64,000 nucleotides of DNA from Leminorella grimontii ATCC 33999 = DSM 5078 (GTDB lineage Bacteria > Pseudomonadota > Gammaproteobacteria > Enterobacterales > Enterobacteriaceae). The notes under the pieces are model-generated. The model searched no databases. It was given only the letters and a program-made list of their open reading frames with translations, and was not told the origin of the DNA. Position numbers and translations under genes: made by a program. Shown here piece by piece: positions 16,440 through 25,333 of the stretch; position 1 is the first letter of the stretch, and the number at the start of each line of letters is the position of its first letter. The stretch is from contig NZ_AUUA01000003.1 in assembly GCF_000439085.1 (NCBI RefSeq), positions 310,001 to 374,000 of the forward strand, read 5' to 3'.

Positions 16440-16649
16440 ATGCCTCCTTTTGGTCTTATAGAACTCTACTTCTACGGTTTTATTATCTGTATTCCACTTT
16501 TAGTCCTGTTAATTTTCATTTTACGTACACGCGAGTCCAAACCTAAAATTAAAGAGGAAAATAAACGTGAAAATGAACAAGGAATGGGAATAATAACAGC
16601 TATTGTATGTCTCATTGTCGTTGGAACAATAGCAATATTAAACAGATAA
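16440..16649 (+). CDS. Small two-helix membrane protein
   Basis: A 69-residue frame with two clear hydrophobic helices (about residues 8-27, YFYGFIICIPLLVLLIFIL, and 49-66, GIITAIVCLIVVGTIAIL) separated by a charged loop of mixed K/E residues. No family recognised. There is no good ribosome binding site, so expression is uncertain, but the strict membrane-protein pattern argues against a chance frame. It is encoded next to the immunity-like gene row but on the opposite strand. Confidence 0.45.
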   Translation: MPPFGLIELYFYGFIICIPLLVLLIFILRTRESKPKIKEENKRENEQGMGIITAIVCLIVVGTIAILNR

Positions 16650-16765
16650 ACCCGGATGAAAATTTATCTAGAAACCAGCCAGAAATTTCAAAATGAATAT
16701 TAATAAGTGTCGACTTACCATTATCAACAAAGAATAAATTTAATCACCAAGTTTTAGCATTTTCC

Positions 16766-17782
16766 CTATCGTTCCAAACCTACGCCAATAGCTTTCAGTG
16801 CAAATCTTCCTCGTTCGGCCACAGAAGGCGAGGGATCTGATGCTAGCATTCTTGCAAAAATAATCGATTGTTCCCCAATATTCTCCAACTCCCTGATAAG
16901 CATTTCCCCTGCCACACGACGTACAATTGGTGAACGGTCAACCATCGCCATTTTTAAGCTGTGGATAAACGGCCTTGAAACACAAATCAAACGTTCCCCC
17001 AATAGAGTCACGAATCGCCCCTTACAATAACTTTTATCTGTCCATTCCCATTTTTTCCCTTCACTCCAAACAAATCGACCTTCAAATTGGCAACGATACG
17101 CTTTTGCTCGCAAGGATGGTTGAACCGCTAATTCTGCGATATCGGACAGATAATGATCTAGTACCTCAGTGCGGCCAACTTGAGACAATATAGAAGACAT
17201 CGGCCCTGACGTCGCTGATATCAGTCGTTGTTTAAAAGATTCCCTCACTTTTTCTAATGATAGAATCTGCATCAATACTTGTTTTTCTACATTCCCCATT
17301 CGGCCCCAAGAATCCCAATGGGGAAGCGTTATAAATAGTACATCGACGATAATTTCCGGATCCGAAGCCTTTGCTATCAATGGTAATACATCGCATGCTG
17401 CTTTTCTTATTTCAGGAACCCAATCATTAAGTCGACGGACGGCTAAAGCAAAGAAAAAGCTATTTGGCGCAGCTCCTGATAAAACTTTTAATGCATTTTC
17501 ACGCTTGAAGCCATCACCGCTACATAAATCTATCCAAGGAAAATAGGGATTAGGCTTACTCCAAAGTGACCAATGCAGTTGCTTGGAAACGCGTGACACA
17601 GTGGTTAGTTCCCAACGAATCAAACGCTCCCAGTCATCCAAATTCGTTAACGCTAGCGCCGAAGTTGCAGCAACTAACATAGATACATCAACCGCCTCAT
17701 TACTGTTCGAATTGAGCGCATTCAAAAATTGCTTTATAGCAGCCACAACGACTTCTTGCCCATTATCCTTCTGTGACAACAT
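16766..17782 (-). CDS. HEAT-repeat-like protein, possible immunity protein
   Basis: A 338-residue helical protein with HEAT-like repeat pairs, for example LAVRRLNDWVPEIRKAACDV (about residues 130-150) and MVDRSPIVRRVAGEMLIREL near 285-305. It lacks catalytic motifs. HEAT-like proteins of this size occur as immunity proteins beside Rhs/CDI toxins, and the genes upstream are of that type. The ATG at 17782 follows GAGAG; a TTG at 17800 that overlaps the previous gene's stop is also possible. It is the last gene of a minus-strand row starting near 19.4 kb. Confidence 0.65.
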   Translation of the reverse strand: MLSQKDNGQEVVVAAIKQFLNALNSNSNEAVDVSMLVAATSALALTNLDDWERLIRWELTTVSRVSKQLHWSLWSKPNPYFPWIDLCSGDGFKRENALKVLSGAAPNSFFFALAVRRLNDWVPEIRKAACDVLPLIAKASDPEIIVDVLFITLPHWDSWGRMGNVEKQVLMQILSLEKVRESFKQRLISATSGPMSSILSQVGRTEVLDHYLSDIAELAVQPSLRAKAYRCQFEGRFVWSEGKKWEWTDKSYCKGRFVTLLGERLICVSRPFIHSLKMAMVDRSPIVRRVAGEMLIRELENIGEQSIIFARMLASDPSPSVAERGRFALKAIGVGLER

Positions 17783-17796
17783 AGAATGTTCGGCTC

Positions 17797-18075
17797 TCAA
17801 CTTAATTCCTCCTTCTCTTCCTCATACATCTGCAGATATGCCTCAAGAGGGTAGGCTGTTCCTAATGTATGAATTTCACCACTATTCTTATCTATTATAA
17901 ATGGCGTATTTCCCGCAAGTAACGCACTATTATCTCCCGTTTCAAGATATTTCCTGGATTGAAAACAAAAGCACCACCCTTCTGAAAAACGCCCTATCAG
18001 AGTGATCACCACGGGTATATCCCCATCGCTCAAGTAGTCATTTGCTTTCTTTACGGCATCATCAAAAGTAATCAT
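17797..18075 (-). CDS. YrhB / Imm35-domain immunity-like protein
   Basis: A 92-residue protein fitting the YrhB (immunity protein 35) family: starts with ITFDDAVKKANDYL, then GWCFCFQSRKYLETGD, a central loop GNTPFIIDKNSGEIHTLGTA and the ending EAYLQMYEEE. Imm35 domains are found in immunity genes of polymorphic-toxin loci, and E. coli YrhB is reported as a chaperone. AAGGA lies 8 nt upstream of the ATG. It ends immediately before the HEAT-like gene, so the two are probably co-transcribed. Confidence 0.82.
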   Translation of the reverse strand: MITFDDAVKKANDYLSDGDIPVVITLIGRFSEGWCFCFQSRKYLETGDNSALLAGNTPFIIDKNSGEIHTLGTAYPLEAYLQMYEEEKEELS

Positions 18076-18146
18076 CAGATTGTCCTTAATATATGGATGA
18101 CCAAAATCTACCTCGATTTAGCGAACGCTGAGCTAAAGCCTTCGTT

Positions 18147-18416
18147 TTATCGGTATTCTTGAGGTATGCGAGATAGCTGCGCTTCTAATGACCAATCATC
18201 CGGTTGTGATTTTTTATGATTCCAATTAGCGCCGTTCCCCAACCATTTAGCTCGGTACACTTTCAATGTATCTAAAGAGGCATCTTCATATCCAAATTCT
18301 GCGCCACAGCAGTCACATATGTCATAGTTTGGAGAATCACCGTCGTCTCCCCAAGGAGGTTCTAACTGTGCGGCACCGCATACTCGGCAGATGCATAAAG
18401 AGTCACTATTGTGCAT
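18147..18416 (-). CDS. Small cysteine-rich immunity-like protein
   Basis: An 89-residue protein with a zinc-ribbon pair: CRVC at residues 10-13 and CDCC at 34-37, followed by EFGYEDASLDTLKVYRAKWL and a C-terminal W-rich helix. Proteins of this shape (cysteine-rich head, then Y/W-containing tail) occur repeatedly among small genes of Rhs/CDI-type loci and related clusters; biochemical role unknown. It lies 71 bp upstream of the Imm35-like gene on the same strand. Confidence 0.7.
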   Translation of the reverse strand: MHNSDSLCICRVCGAAQLEPPWGDDGDSPNYDICDCCGAEFGYEDASLDTLKVYRAKWLGNGANWNHKKSQPDDWSLEAQLSRIPQEYR

Positions 18417-18622
18417 TGAATTTATCCCTATAGCTCCAGATGAGTCTTCCCAGTTCTGGTTAACACCTTAACCATCCTATTTCCGTGACTAGTCTTAAAC
18501 ATAGTTTTAAGCCTACCTCTTATTTTAAGAGGGGGAAAGTGTCTGGTTATTCAGGGGGCCAGTCTAAAAACTAGAGCAACCACAGCTGTCACGACAGTAA
18601 CAAATTACTGAACTTCGTTTTG

Positions 18623-18958
18623 TTAGAAATAAAAGAAAACTCCCGTATTAAACCTAATAGCAAGATCAATTTGGGATATTAACTTATCCAAAACTTGCTT
18701 GGATGGGTTAGCCAGAATTCTTTCATTAACGATCCTTCTCGCTTGATGAAGGGTATTCGAGCCAACCAGCCTTTCATCTTCATAGTTATCAATATTTTTA
18801 TCTAATTTATCATTGAGTAAGTTGAGAACATCACTCTCCCATAACTCTATATAGTCACTATCATCAAGAAGGACTTCTACAAGATCTCCACCAACACATT
18901 TATCATATTCAAGGCGATTCATAGCGTCTAGGCTTACGGGAACGGATAGATATTTCAT
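18623..18958 (-). CDS. Unknown small protein in immunity-like row
   Basis: A 111-residue acidic protein, no family recognised. It has a beta-like start (MKYLSVPVSLDAMNRLEYD), a helical middle (VLNLLNDKLDKNIDNYEDER) and a hydrophobic, aromatic C-terminus (GVFFYF). Good ribosome binding site AGAGGA. Size, acidity and position suggest an immunity protein, but this is inference only. The 206-bp gap downstream (18417-18622) has no gene and only an inverted repeat CCTCTT / AAGAGG near 18515. Confidence 0.65.
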   Translation of the reverse strand: MKYLSVPVSLDAMNRLEYDKCVGGDLVEVLLDDSDYIELWESDVLNLLNDKLDKNIDNYEDERLVGSNTLHQARRIVNERILANPSKQVLDKLISQIDLAIRFNTGVFFYF

Positions 18959-19000
18959 ATGATTCCTCTAATCCCGCTAGACTGACAGGGGTATTTACTC

Positions 19001-19396
19001 TTAGAGCAGACTAAGTTCATTTTCGAAATAGCGCTTAGATGATTTATTTCCATTAAATGATAAATAATAGATAGGTTCATCTCTTTTATGATGCCATTCT
19101 ATGTTTAATATAACCCCCTCTTTACTACTTAGTAAAGGAGATACGCTTATTTTATCTCCAATAGAAAAACGAATATCTCTAACTGGCTTAAATAAACAAG
19201 GATTAACTTTAAGAGAACAGTCACCATAAATTAGTACAATAAAATCCCCACATTGTTTTTCACAATAGAAGACTTTTCCATACAACACTAGCTTTCTTGC
19301 TCGCTCTACGTCGTCCGGACAGATAAAATCAACATCATTTCCATCAAACCAAGGATATAATCCCCAACGTCCTTGCAAATCTAAATTAGTTACCAT
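19001..19396 (-). CDS. Unknown protein, DUF6960-like
   Basis: A 131-residue protein beginning LQGRWGLYPWFDGNDVDFIC and containing KVFYCEKQCGDFIVLIYGD and IGDKISVSP: a small beta-rich fold. The WGLYPW start and the GKVF...IVLIYGD middle remind me of DUF6960 proteins, which occur in toxin-immunity gene clusters; this is from memory. First gene of the minus-strand row running to 16766. AAGGA is 11-12 nt before the ATG. Confidence 0.65.
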   Translation of the reverse strand: MVTNLDLQGRWGLYPWFDGNDVDFICPDDVERARKLVLYGKVFYCEKQCGDFIVLIYGDCSLKVNPCLFKPVRDIRFSIGDKISVSPLLSSKEGVILNIEWHHKRDEPIYYLSFNGNKSSKRYFENELSLL

Positions 19397-19587
19397 ACAG
19401 CCGCGATCCTTCGGTAATTCATTAACAACCTCTTGAGGTGCTGTTAAAGACCTTTTCGCTCGTTCATAGCATTCAGAATGTATACTAACATCATAAAGAA
19501 CTTACCATAAAGCGCTCCAAATGACACAAAGTACCACGATGACGATGGGCAACAGAGTTCTACCTAGCCAAGGCGGCAGATATGCCC

Positions 19588-19624
19588 ATAAAACAATCCC
19601 GGCCACTTCTCAGCAGCCGGGATT
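19588..19624 (-). terminator. Terminator after panD
   Basis: Perfect 9-bp stem AATCCCGGC / GCCGGGATT with a 12-nt loop, followed on the minus strand by GTTTTAT. It lies about 38 bp beyond the panD stop codon. Confidence 0.82.
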
Positions 19625-19661
19625 TTCAACACCATATCCATTTAAAAAAGAAGCGCCCCCC

Positions 19662-20051
19662 CTACATATCCTCCAACCGCCCATGCTTCTCATACCTCGA
19701 CACCCTCTGCACCGCATTCGCGTCATCAACAAACAGCACCGTCGGTCGATGGGCCTTCGCCTCTTCGGGGGTAAACTGCGCATAGCACATGATAATCACC
19801 TTATCGCCGACCTGCACGTGGCGGGCCGCGGCGCCGTTGAGGCAAATCATGCCGCTGCCCTTTTCGCCGGAAATGGTGTAGGTCTCAAACCGGCTGCCGT
19901 TGTTGATATTGACGATCTGCACCTTCTCGTATTCGAGGATGCCCGCGGCGTCCAGCAGGTCTTGGTCAACGGTGATGCTACCGACGTAGTCCAGCTCGGC
20001 CTGGACCACCGTGGCGCGGTGGATTTTGCTTTTCAGTAACGTTAATTCCAT
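19662..20051 (-). CDS. panD: Aspartate 1-decarboxylase
   Basis: Makes beta-alanine from aspartate for pantothenate synthesis. The 129-residue sequence matches PanD throughout; the self-cleavage site Gly24-Ser25 (DYVGSITVD), which produces the pyruvoyl cofactor, is present, as is [13 protein letters not shown] and the [10 protein letters not shown] strand. Last gene of a pan operon on the minus strand, 69 bp after panB, ending at a strong terminator. The pantothenate synthetase gene panC, which sits between panB and panD in E. coli, is not here. Confidence 0.97.
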   Translation of the reverse strand: MELTLLKSKIHRATVVQAELDYVGSITVDQDLLDAAGILEYEKVQIVNINNGSRFETYTISGEKGSGMICLNGAAARHVQVGDKVIIMCYAQFTPEEAKAHRPTVLFVDDANAVQRVSRYEKHGRLEDM

Positions 20052-20120
20052 GGCTGTCTATGGCTCTTTAGTAAGAAAATAACGAGGCCCCAAAGGCCGG
20101 TAATCAATCGCGGAAGTAAG

Positions 20121-20963
20121 CTAGGCGCCAAACTCTTCGGTTAAGCTTTCCATCACCGCATCGTCTATTTCAAAGGTATGCTCAGGCCCGGGGAATACGC
20201 CGCGCCGCACCTCGTCGATATACTGGGTGATGCCGCTGTCCACGCTCTGCCGGACCTCGCCAAACCGTTTGGCGAACTTGGGCGCGACGCCGTCGTAAAG
20301 GCCCATCATGTCCTGACAGACCAGCACCTGACCGTCGCAGCGCGCACCGGCGCCGATGCCGATCGTCGGGATGGTCAACAGGGACGAAATCAGCGCCGCC
20401 AGCGGTTCAGGCACGCATTCGAGCGTCAGCGCGAACGCGCCCGCCTTTTCGACCGCCAGAGCGGAGCGGATGATCTTTCTGGCCGCCAGCTCGCTGCGCC
20501 CCTGGGCTTTAAAGCCGCCGAAGGCGTTGACGGACTGCGGCGTCAGCCCCAGATGCGCCATCACCGGGATCGACGCGCGGGTAATGGCAGTAATCTGCGG
20601 ACAAACCTCTTCGCCGCCCTCAAGCTTCACGGCCTGCGCCCTTCCCTCTTTCACCAGGCGGCCCGCATTGGCGACCGCCTCTTCCACGCTGACCTGATAG
20701 GACATAAAGGGCATGTCGGTCACCACCAGCGCGCTTTTCGCGCCCCGTGCGACAGCCCGGCTGTGGTGGATCATGTCCTCCATCGTCACCGACAGCGTGT
20801 CCTCGTAGCCCAACATCACCATGCCCAGCGAGTCGCCGACCAGCAGCGCGTTAACGCCCGCGGCGTCCATCAGCTTCGCCATCGAGTAGTCATAGGCGGT
20901 CAGCATGGTGATTTTTTCTTTTTTCTCTTTCTGCCGCTGCAGAGTGATAACCGTGTTCTTCAT
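20121..20963 (-). CDS. panB: 3-methyl-2-oxobutanoate hydroxymethyltransferase
   Basis: Ketopantoate hydroxymethyltransferase, the first committed step of pantothenate synthesis (alpha-ketoisovalerate plus methylene-tetrahydrofolate). 280 residues, close to the family length. Typical segments: [20 protein letters not shown] at the N-terminus, [36 protein letters not shown], and ECVPEPLA. The start codon overlaps the stop of the upstream DUF2520 gene by 4 nt (ATGA), so the two are translationally coupled, which supports a shared pathway. Confidence 0.96.
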   Translation of the reverse strand: MKNTVITLQRQKEKKEKITMLTAYDYSMAKLMDAAGVNALLVGDSLGMVMLGYEDTLSVTMEDMIHHSRAVARGAKSALVVTDMPFMSYQVSVEEAVANAGRLVKEGRAQAVKLEGGEEVCPQITAITRASIPVMAHLGLTPQSVNAFGGFKAQGRSELAARKIIRSALAVEKAGAFALTLECVPEPLAALISSLLTIPTIGIGAGARCDGQVLVCQDMMGLYDGVAPKFAKRFGEVRQSVDSGITQYIDEVRRGVFPGPEHTFEIDDAVMESLTEEFGA

Positions 20964-21817
20964 TTCTTCAGTTCAGCCTCAATGTGTGACGCAGTGTGAG
21001 AATAGTCTCGCTGCGGATGCTTCTCGCGCGCGACGTCCAACAGCTGCTTCGACAGCAGCAGGTAAATCTCGCGCAGCTCGCCGTCGCCGAGCGCCTCAAG
21101 GTGCTGGCGAATGGTGGCATCGTCCCCCCTTTCTAGCGGGCCGGTGAGCGCGTCCTTCACGCCGACGCGGCAGACGTTTTCCGCATTGCCCAAAAACAGC
21201 GCGTTCCATGCTTTGGTTGAAAACGCCTCGTCAAAGCCGCACTGGGAAAAAAGGTCGCTGCCGACTTTCGCCAACGCGATAACCAGATTGCTGACCGTGA
21301 CGCAGGCGGCGTGGTAGCGCGCCTTATTCGCTGCATCGATGACCGCGACGCGGTTGCCCAAAGACTCCACCAGCCGCGTCATCTCGCCTAAACGCGCCTC
21401 GTTCCCTTCAAGAGTGAAGCAGGCCGTCGCCAGCGCCTGCGCGGAATGCGTTTTATCGCTAATGGCCAACAGAGGATGCAGCGAATAGCCGTAAGCGCCA
21501 AGCTGCCGAGCGCCGTCGAAGACCTCAGACGGCAGCGCGCCGCTGCAGTGGCAAACGATCTTGTCTTGCAGCGAATGCTGCGCGACCTCTCGCCAAACCG
21601 CCCCGATCTCGCCGTCCGGCACGGTAATAAACAGCGTATCGCACGCGGCGATAAGCTCAGGCAGCGAATGAAAGCTTTCGCTTTGTGTAAACCGCGCAGC
21701 TTCTTGAGCGTCCTCAAACGAACGGCTGTAGTAACCAGCGACAGGCTTTCCCCTTGAGGCAAAGTACTTGCCCAGAGAGAAGCCGACCTTTCCTGCACCG
21801 ATGAATCCAATATTCAA
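20960..21817 (-). CDS. DUF2520/Rossmann reductase, PanG-like
   Basis: A 285-residue protein with an N-terminal NAD(P)-binding Rossmann fold ([20 protein letters not shown] at the very start), conserved CHCSGALPS and LHPLLAISD segments, and the all-helical DUF2520 domain from about residue 150. Relatives encoded with pantothenate genes include PanG, an alternative ketopantoate reductase described in Francisella, and the coupling to panB here strongly suggests the same reaction. The start is a TTG: the one at 21817 has GGA 8 nt upstream and starts exactly at the first beta strand; a TTG nine codons earlier is possible. Confidence 0.85.
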   Translation of the reverse strand: MNIGFIGAGKVGFSLGKYFASRGKPVAGYYSRSFEDAQEAARFTQSESFHSLPELIAACDTLFITVPDGEIGAVWREVAQHSLQDKIVCHCSGALPSEVFDGARQLGAYGYSLHPLLAISDKTHSAQALATACFTLEGNEARLGEMTRLVESLGNRVAVIDAANKARYHAACVTVSNLVIALAKVGSDLFSQCGFDEAFSTKAWNALFLGNAENVCRVGVKDALTGPLERGDDATIRQHLEALGDGELREIYLLLSKQLLDVAREKHPQRDYSHTASHIEAELKK

Positions 21818-21949
21818 AGCGTGTAGTCCAAAATAATAAATCAACGTGACGATATGGAAGATACCGTTAGCTTATTCGGCTCGATAGGCAAAATGAGCGG
21901 AATAAAACAACACATCTATAACATCTTTATATTGCTGAGGTAAACGATA

Positions 21950-21976
21950 TAAAAACGGCGCTCACATGAAGCGCCG
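21950..21976 (-). terminator. Minus-strand terminator upstream of pan operon
   Basis: Stem CGGCGCT / AGCGCCG with a 7-nt loop, followed on the minus strand by TTTTTAT. It would stop transcription arriving from the autotransporter and repeat element on the right before it enters the pan operon. Confidence 0.75.
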
Positions 21977-22028
21977 CTGTAGGTTGATGACAAAGCCACT
22001 TATTTGGAATTGAGTCGATAACAATGTT

Positions 22029-22270
22029 AATCGGCGGGAGGGGTTTCCGTTGGGGTCGACTTGGCGTAAGCCAACGACAAACCGGTGAAACCGGTTTGAA
22101 CAGCGCTTGCGCTGGCCCTGAAAGGGTGGAGCCCGAAGGGCTCCATAACGGCCCGTAGGAAGGCTAGGCCCGACGCACTCCCAAAGCTAATACAGGCGCC
22201 CTACCGGCCGAGCACAATGGTGATATAAGCAGACCGTATTTTCGGCCGGAGTATCCTCTGAAGCTGATTA
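22029..22270 (-). repeat. Mosaic palindromic intergenic element, copy 1
   Basis: About 240 bp, related to 33015-33196 and 54129-54376 (this copy is inverted relative to them). Read on the minus strand it starts with the inverted repeat CCGGCCGA...TCGGCCGG, continues with the shared block TTAGCTTTGGGAGTGCGTCG and then a series of hairpins (GGAGCCC / GGGCTCC, CAGCGC / GCGCTG, AAACCGGT / ACCGGTTT) and ends with CGTTGGCTTACGCC...CCCAACG. No coding capacity. Confidence 0.8.
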
Positions 22271-22292
22271 AGATGATTTGCGAATAATTCAA

Positions 22293-22312
22293 CGGCGCTC
22301 AAAAGAGCGCCG
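22293..22312 (-). terminator. Hairpin after autotransporter gene
   Basis: Perfect 8-bp stem CGGCGCTC / GAGCGCCG with loop AAAA, 28 bp beyond the stop codon of the autotransporter. The following T-run is weak (TTGAATTATT), so termination may be partial and completed by the hairpin at 21950. Confidence 0.6.
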
Positions 22313-22339
22313 CCTCATTAACATACCAAACAACGTGGA

Positions 22340-25333
22340 TCAGAACGCGTACTTCACACCTAACATCGCAGAAGTATCGCTGTACCCGGCATCCCCCACC
22401 TGCTGGGCCACGTTGCCCCACAGGTTCAAGCGCTTGTTCCACTGCCCTTCCACGCCGACCTTCACTTCGCCGATATTTTTAGCGCCGCGCATTTCGTCCT
22501 TCACGCCCGCCATCTTCACGCTGTGGTTCTGGGTGTTGTGGATCCAGTTGGCCTCAACAAACGGCTGGAACTCGCGGTCCTTGCCTTCGTCCTGTGCGCT
22601 GTGGCCCTTCATGTAGGTACGAACGCCAAGGCGCGTCAGCAGGTTGCCGTTGGTGTCATCGCTGACCTTGGTTCGCCCGCCGGCCGCGTCGCGCTGCTCA
22701 TAGTGGTCTTTAGCGCGCACGTCCATCCAGACGACCTGCGCCTTCGGCTGGATCCAGTAGCTGTTAACCCCCTGTTCGCCAACCTTAAAGCTGTAGCCGC
22801 CTTCAACCGACGCCGTGACGCCGCGAGACTTATACTTCTCGGTCGCCCGGTCTTCGCCCATCACCTTGTTGTCGAACCAGTTATAGAGCACCCAGGAATC
22901 CAGATAGGCGCCGGTCTTGTCCGCTTCGTTGGCATACCAGGTGCCGTAAAGCCCCGCGCTGTAGCCAGTCACCTGCCCGCGAGAGTAGTGGGAAGTCACG
23001 CTGGAGACGGTCTTGCTGCGGTTGTTGCCGTAGCCCGCCATCGCGCCAAGGTGCCAGCGGTCAAGGCCGTCGGTGCTCCACTGCGCCAGATCGCCGCCCA
23101 GCTGAAGCACGTAGCGGTTGCTCTTGGTTTTGAGCTGGCTGCTGCTGTCCCTAAAGCGCGTATGCCCGCCGACGTTGCGCATCCACATGCTGGTGACCTT
23201 CTGCTCGCCGGTCAAAACGTCGGTATACTGCGTTTCACCCAGCCGATCGTGCAGGCGCGTCAGGAACATCGTATTGGCCGCGTAGTTGTTGGCCAGATAG
23301 CTGCCGAATTCCGGACGGTACTGGTTCTCTCCGCCAGGCGTAGGACCTTCCGGTTCTGGATCGGGATCCGGTTCAGGTTCTGGCTCAACGAGCGGGATCT
23401 TGCTAGTCAGATACCAGTTCTCGTTCGACGCGCCCTTCACCACGTCGTAGTCATAAGCGCCGGCCACGATGCGCGACTGCTTGACGAAGTTACCGATAGA
23501 CTGCCCGCCGACTTCGACGATCTCAATGCCTTCAATCGTCTGGTCGCCCGTTCCGCCGACGTTCACGATGGACACCTTGGTGGTTCCCGCCGCTACGTCG
23601 CCGGTCACGATAAGCTTGTCGGTTAACGAATCGTCCGCGCCCAGCACGGTATTGAGCACCAGCACGCCGTTATTGCTCGTGTAGTCCCCCATAACGGTGA
23701 GCGTTTTAGGCGTAAACGTTCCTCCTGCTGCGGGTGACTCGTACGAAAGCGTCGCACCGCCGAGCGTCAGGCTGGAAATCACCGAGTCGCCCGTCATGTT
23801 CCAAACGCTTTGCGCGCCGTCGATGTTCAGATCGAGCGTTCCCGGCGTAACGCCCAACGCGGTGGTGCCGGTAAACGACGAGCCGTCGGTCATACTGAGG
23901 TTAATCACCCCGCCGTTTTCCGACAGCATGTTGCCGAGAACGGTGAATTTTCCGGGAACGGTAGAGGTAATCTGCCCTTCGGACGCGTACAGCGCATAGC
24001 TGTCAACGCCCTGAGCGGTAACGTTTGCACCGTCTTTAAACTCAATAGCGCTGGATGCCCAATCGACGTACGCTGCATGAGCGCCTTCGCCAAGCGTTTT
24101 TATCGTCGCGTTTTTATCAACGACGATGGCGTTATTGGTCGCATTGGCCGCTCCGTGGGCATACAGCGCGTGAGAGCCGTCGCCTTCGGTTTCAACGACC
24201 GCATTTTCGCCCATAGTGACGCTGCTTTCCGGCGCAAAAACGTGAACGCCGTAAGAAGCGGCGCCCGTTGTCTTAACGCTGCTGCCGTTGCCGATGACAA
24301 TGTCCGTACTGTAGGTCAGCGAGCTGCTCTGCGTTCCCGTAACGAAAATGCCGTGAGCGCCGTCGCCGCCCGTCACAACGGCGGTTGCATCGCCAAACGT
24401 GACCGATGCATCGCGAGAGCGAGCATAGATGCCGTGAGCGGTATCGCCGCCGGTGGTGATGGTATTGGAATTCCCTAACGCGATAACGCCCGCGCTGGAA
24501 GTGATAGAAACGCCGTAGGCGCCTGAACCTGCGGTATCAATCGTGCCGTTGCTGCCTAACGTGACGGAACCGTTCATCGCCGAGAAGTTGATGCCGTACG
24601 CCGTGTCGCCAGAGGTCTCCCACGCAAATCCGTCTTTCACATCCAGAGTCGCCCGGGTTCCCGATACGTGGGCCGCGTTGGCGTTGTTGCCGTGAGTTTT
24701 GATCGTGCTGCCGTTGCCGATGGTTACCTGAGAGTCGGTGCCCGACGTATAGATACCGTATGACCGCAGCCCCATAGTCTCAACGCTGAGCCCGTCGCCG
24801 ACGTGGATCTGACTAGTTAGGTTGGTTCTCAGGCCATGAGCGCCTTCTTTCAGGAAGGGGATGGTGCCAGCAAATTCCGTGACCAACGTAGCGTTATTGC
24901 CGATATAAAGAATGGTGCCGCCGTTCATATTGACCGCGTCAGACGACAGCCCACCGGTAGTAATCGACAGATTGTCGCCAACCCTGATTGTGCCGGCGGC
25001 CGTATTATTTGACGGATTGGTTCGAATGCCGTCCGCTTCGTCGCCAGAGGTTTTAACCGTAAAGTTATTACCTACCGTCGTTACAGAGGCGGGGTTGTTG
25101 CTATTCACATAAATGCCAAAGTGGTGGCCCGCGAAGGTTGGAACGGGCGAACCGGTTGTCGTCACGCTGTATCCATCGCCGACCGTTTCCCCCACGTAAA
25201 CGGTGCCGCGATCTATTGCAAAACTTTGGGAAGAATAAAGTACAGATAAAACAAATGTTGTCATTAGGGTCAAACGTAGCCTGCTTGACCTTCCATTAAT
25301 ATCACTTCCATTAGACAGCAGATGATTTCTCAT
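22340..25333 (-). CDS. Autotransporter with beta-helix passenger
   Basis: A 997-residue type V secreted protein. A long signal region (about residues 1-40, ending SSQSFA) precedes about 600 residues of beta-helix repeats with the pattern GSxVTxGxxxxIxTxGxxAxGIY (for example ITTGGDTAHGIYARSRDASV). A Pro/Glu/Asp linker (EPEPEPDPDPEPEG) at about 680 and a 290-residue beta-barrel ending AMLGVKYAF follow. The start at 25333 is preferred because GGAG lies upstream; an ATG 21 codons earlier would add a second hydrophobic stretch. Monocistronic. Function unknown, presumably surface exposure or adhesion; the repeat type differs from the AIDA-type protein at the left end. Confidence 0.92.
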   Translation of the reverse strand: MRNHLLSNGSDINGRSSRLRLTLMTTFVLSVLYSSQSFAIDRGTVYVGETVGDGYSVTTTGSPVPTFAGHHFGIYVNSNNPASVTTVGNNFTVKTSGDEADGIRTNPSNNTAAGTIRVGDNLSITTGGLSSDAVNMNGGTILYIGNNATLVTEFAGTIPFLKEGAHGLRTNLTSQIHVGDGLSVETMGLRSYGIYTSGTDSQVTIGNGSTIKTHGNNANAAHVSGTRATLDVKDGFAWETSGDTAYGINFSAMNGSVTLGSNGTIDTAGSGAYGVSITSSAGVIALGNSNTITTGGDTAHGIYARSRDASVTFGDATAVVTGGDGAHGIFVTGTQSSSLTYSTDIVIGNGSSVKTTGAASYGVHVFAPESSVTMGENAVVETEGDGSHALYAHGAANATNNAIVVDKNATIKTLGEGAHAAYVDWASSAIEFKDGANVTAQGVDSYALYASEGQITSTVPGKFTVLGNMLSENGGVINLSMTDGSSFTGTTALGVTPGTLDLNIDGAQSVWNMTGDSVISSLTLGGATLSYESPAAGGTFTPKTLTVMGDYTSNNGVLVLNTVLGADDSLTDKLIVTGDVAAGTTKVSIVNVGGTGDQTIEGIEIVEVGGQSIGNFVKQSRIVAGAYDYDVVKGASNENWYLTSKIPLVEPEPEPDPDPEPEGPTPGGENQYRPEFGSYLANNYAANTMFLTRLHDRLGETQYTDVLTGEQKVTSMWMRNVGGHTRFRDSSSQLKTKSNRYVLQLGGDLAQWSTDGLDRWHLGAMAGYGNNRSKTVSSVTSHYSRGQVTGYSAGLYGTWYANEADKTGAYLDSWVLYNWFDNKVMGEDRATEKYKSRGVTASVEGGYSFKVGEQGVNSYWIQPKAQVVWMDVRAKDHYEQRDAAGGRTKVSDDTNGNLLTRLGVRTYMKGHSAQDEGKDREFQPFVEANWIHNTQNHSVKMAGVKDEMRGAKNIGEVKVGVEGQWNKRLNLWGNVAQQVGDAGYSDTSAMLGVKYAF

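Noticed and set aside
18515-18590. Possible insertion-sequence end (GTGTCTGGTTATTCAGGG) near an inverted repeat
   Set aside because: No matching second end, no transposase fragment and no target duplication found.
22523-23626. 367-codon plus-strand frame opposite the second autotransporter
   Set aside because: Antisense shadow of the beta-barrel region; composition is biased (V/A/H/R) and matches no family.
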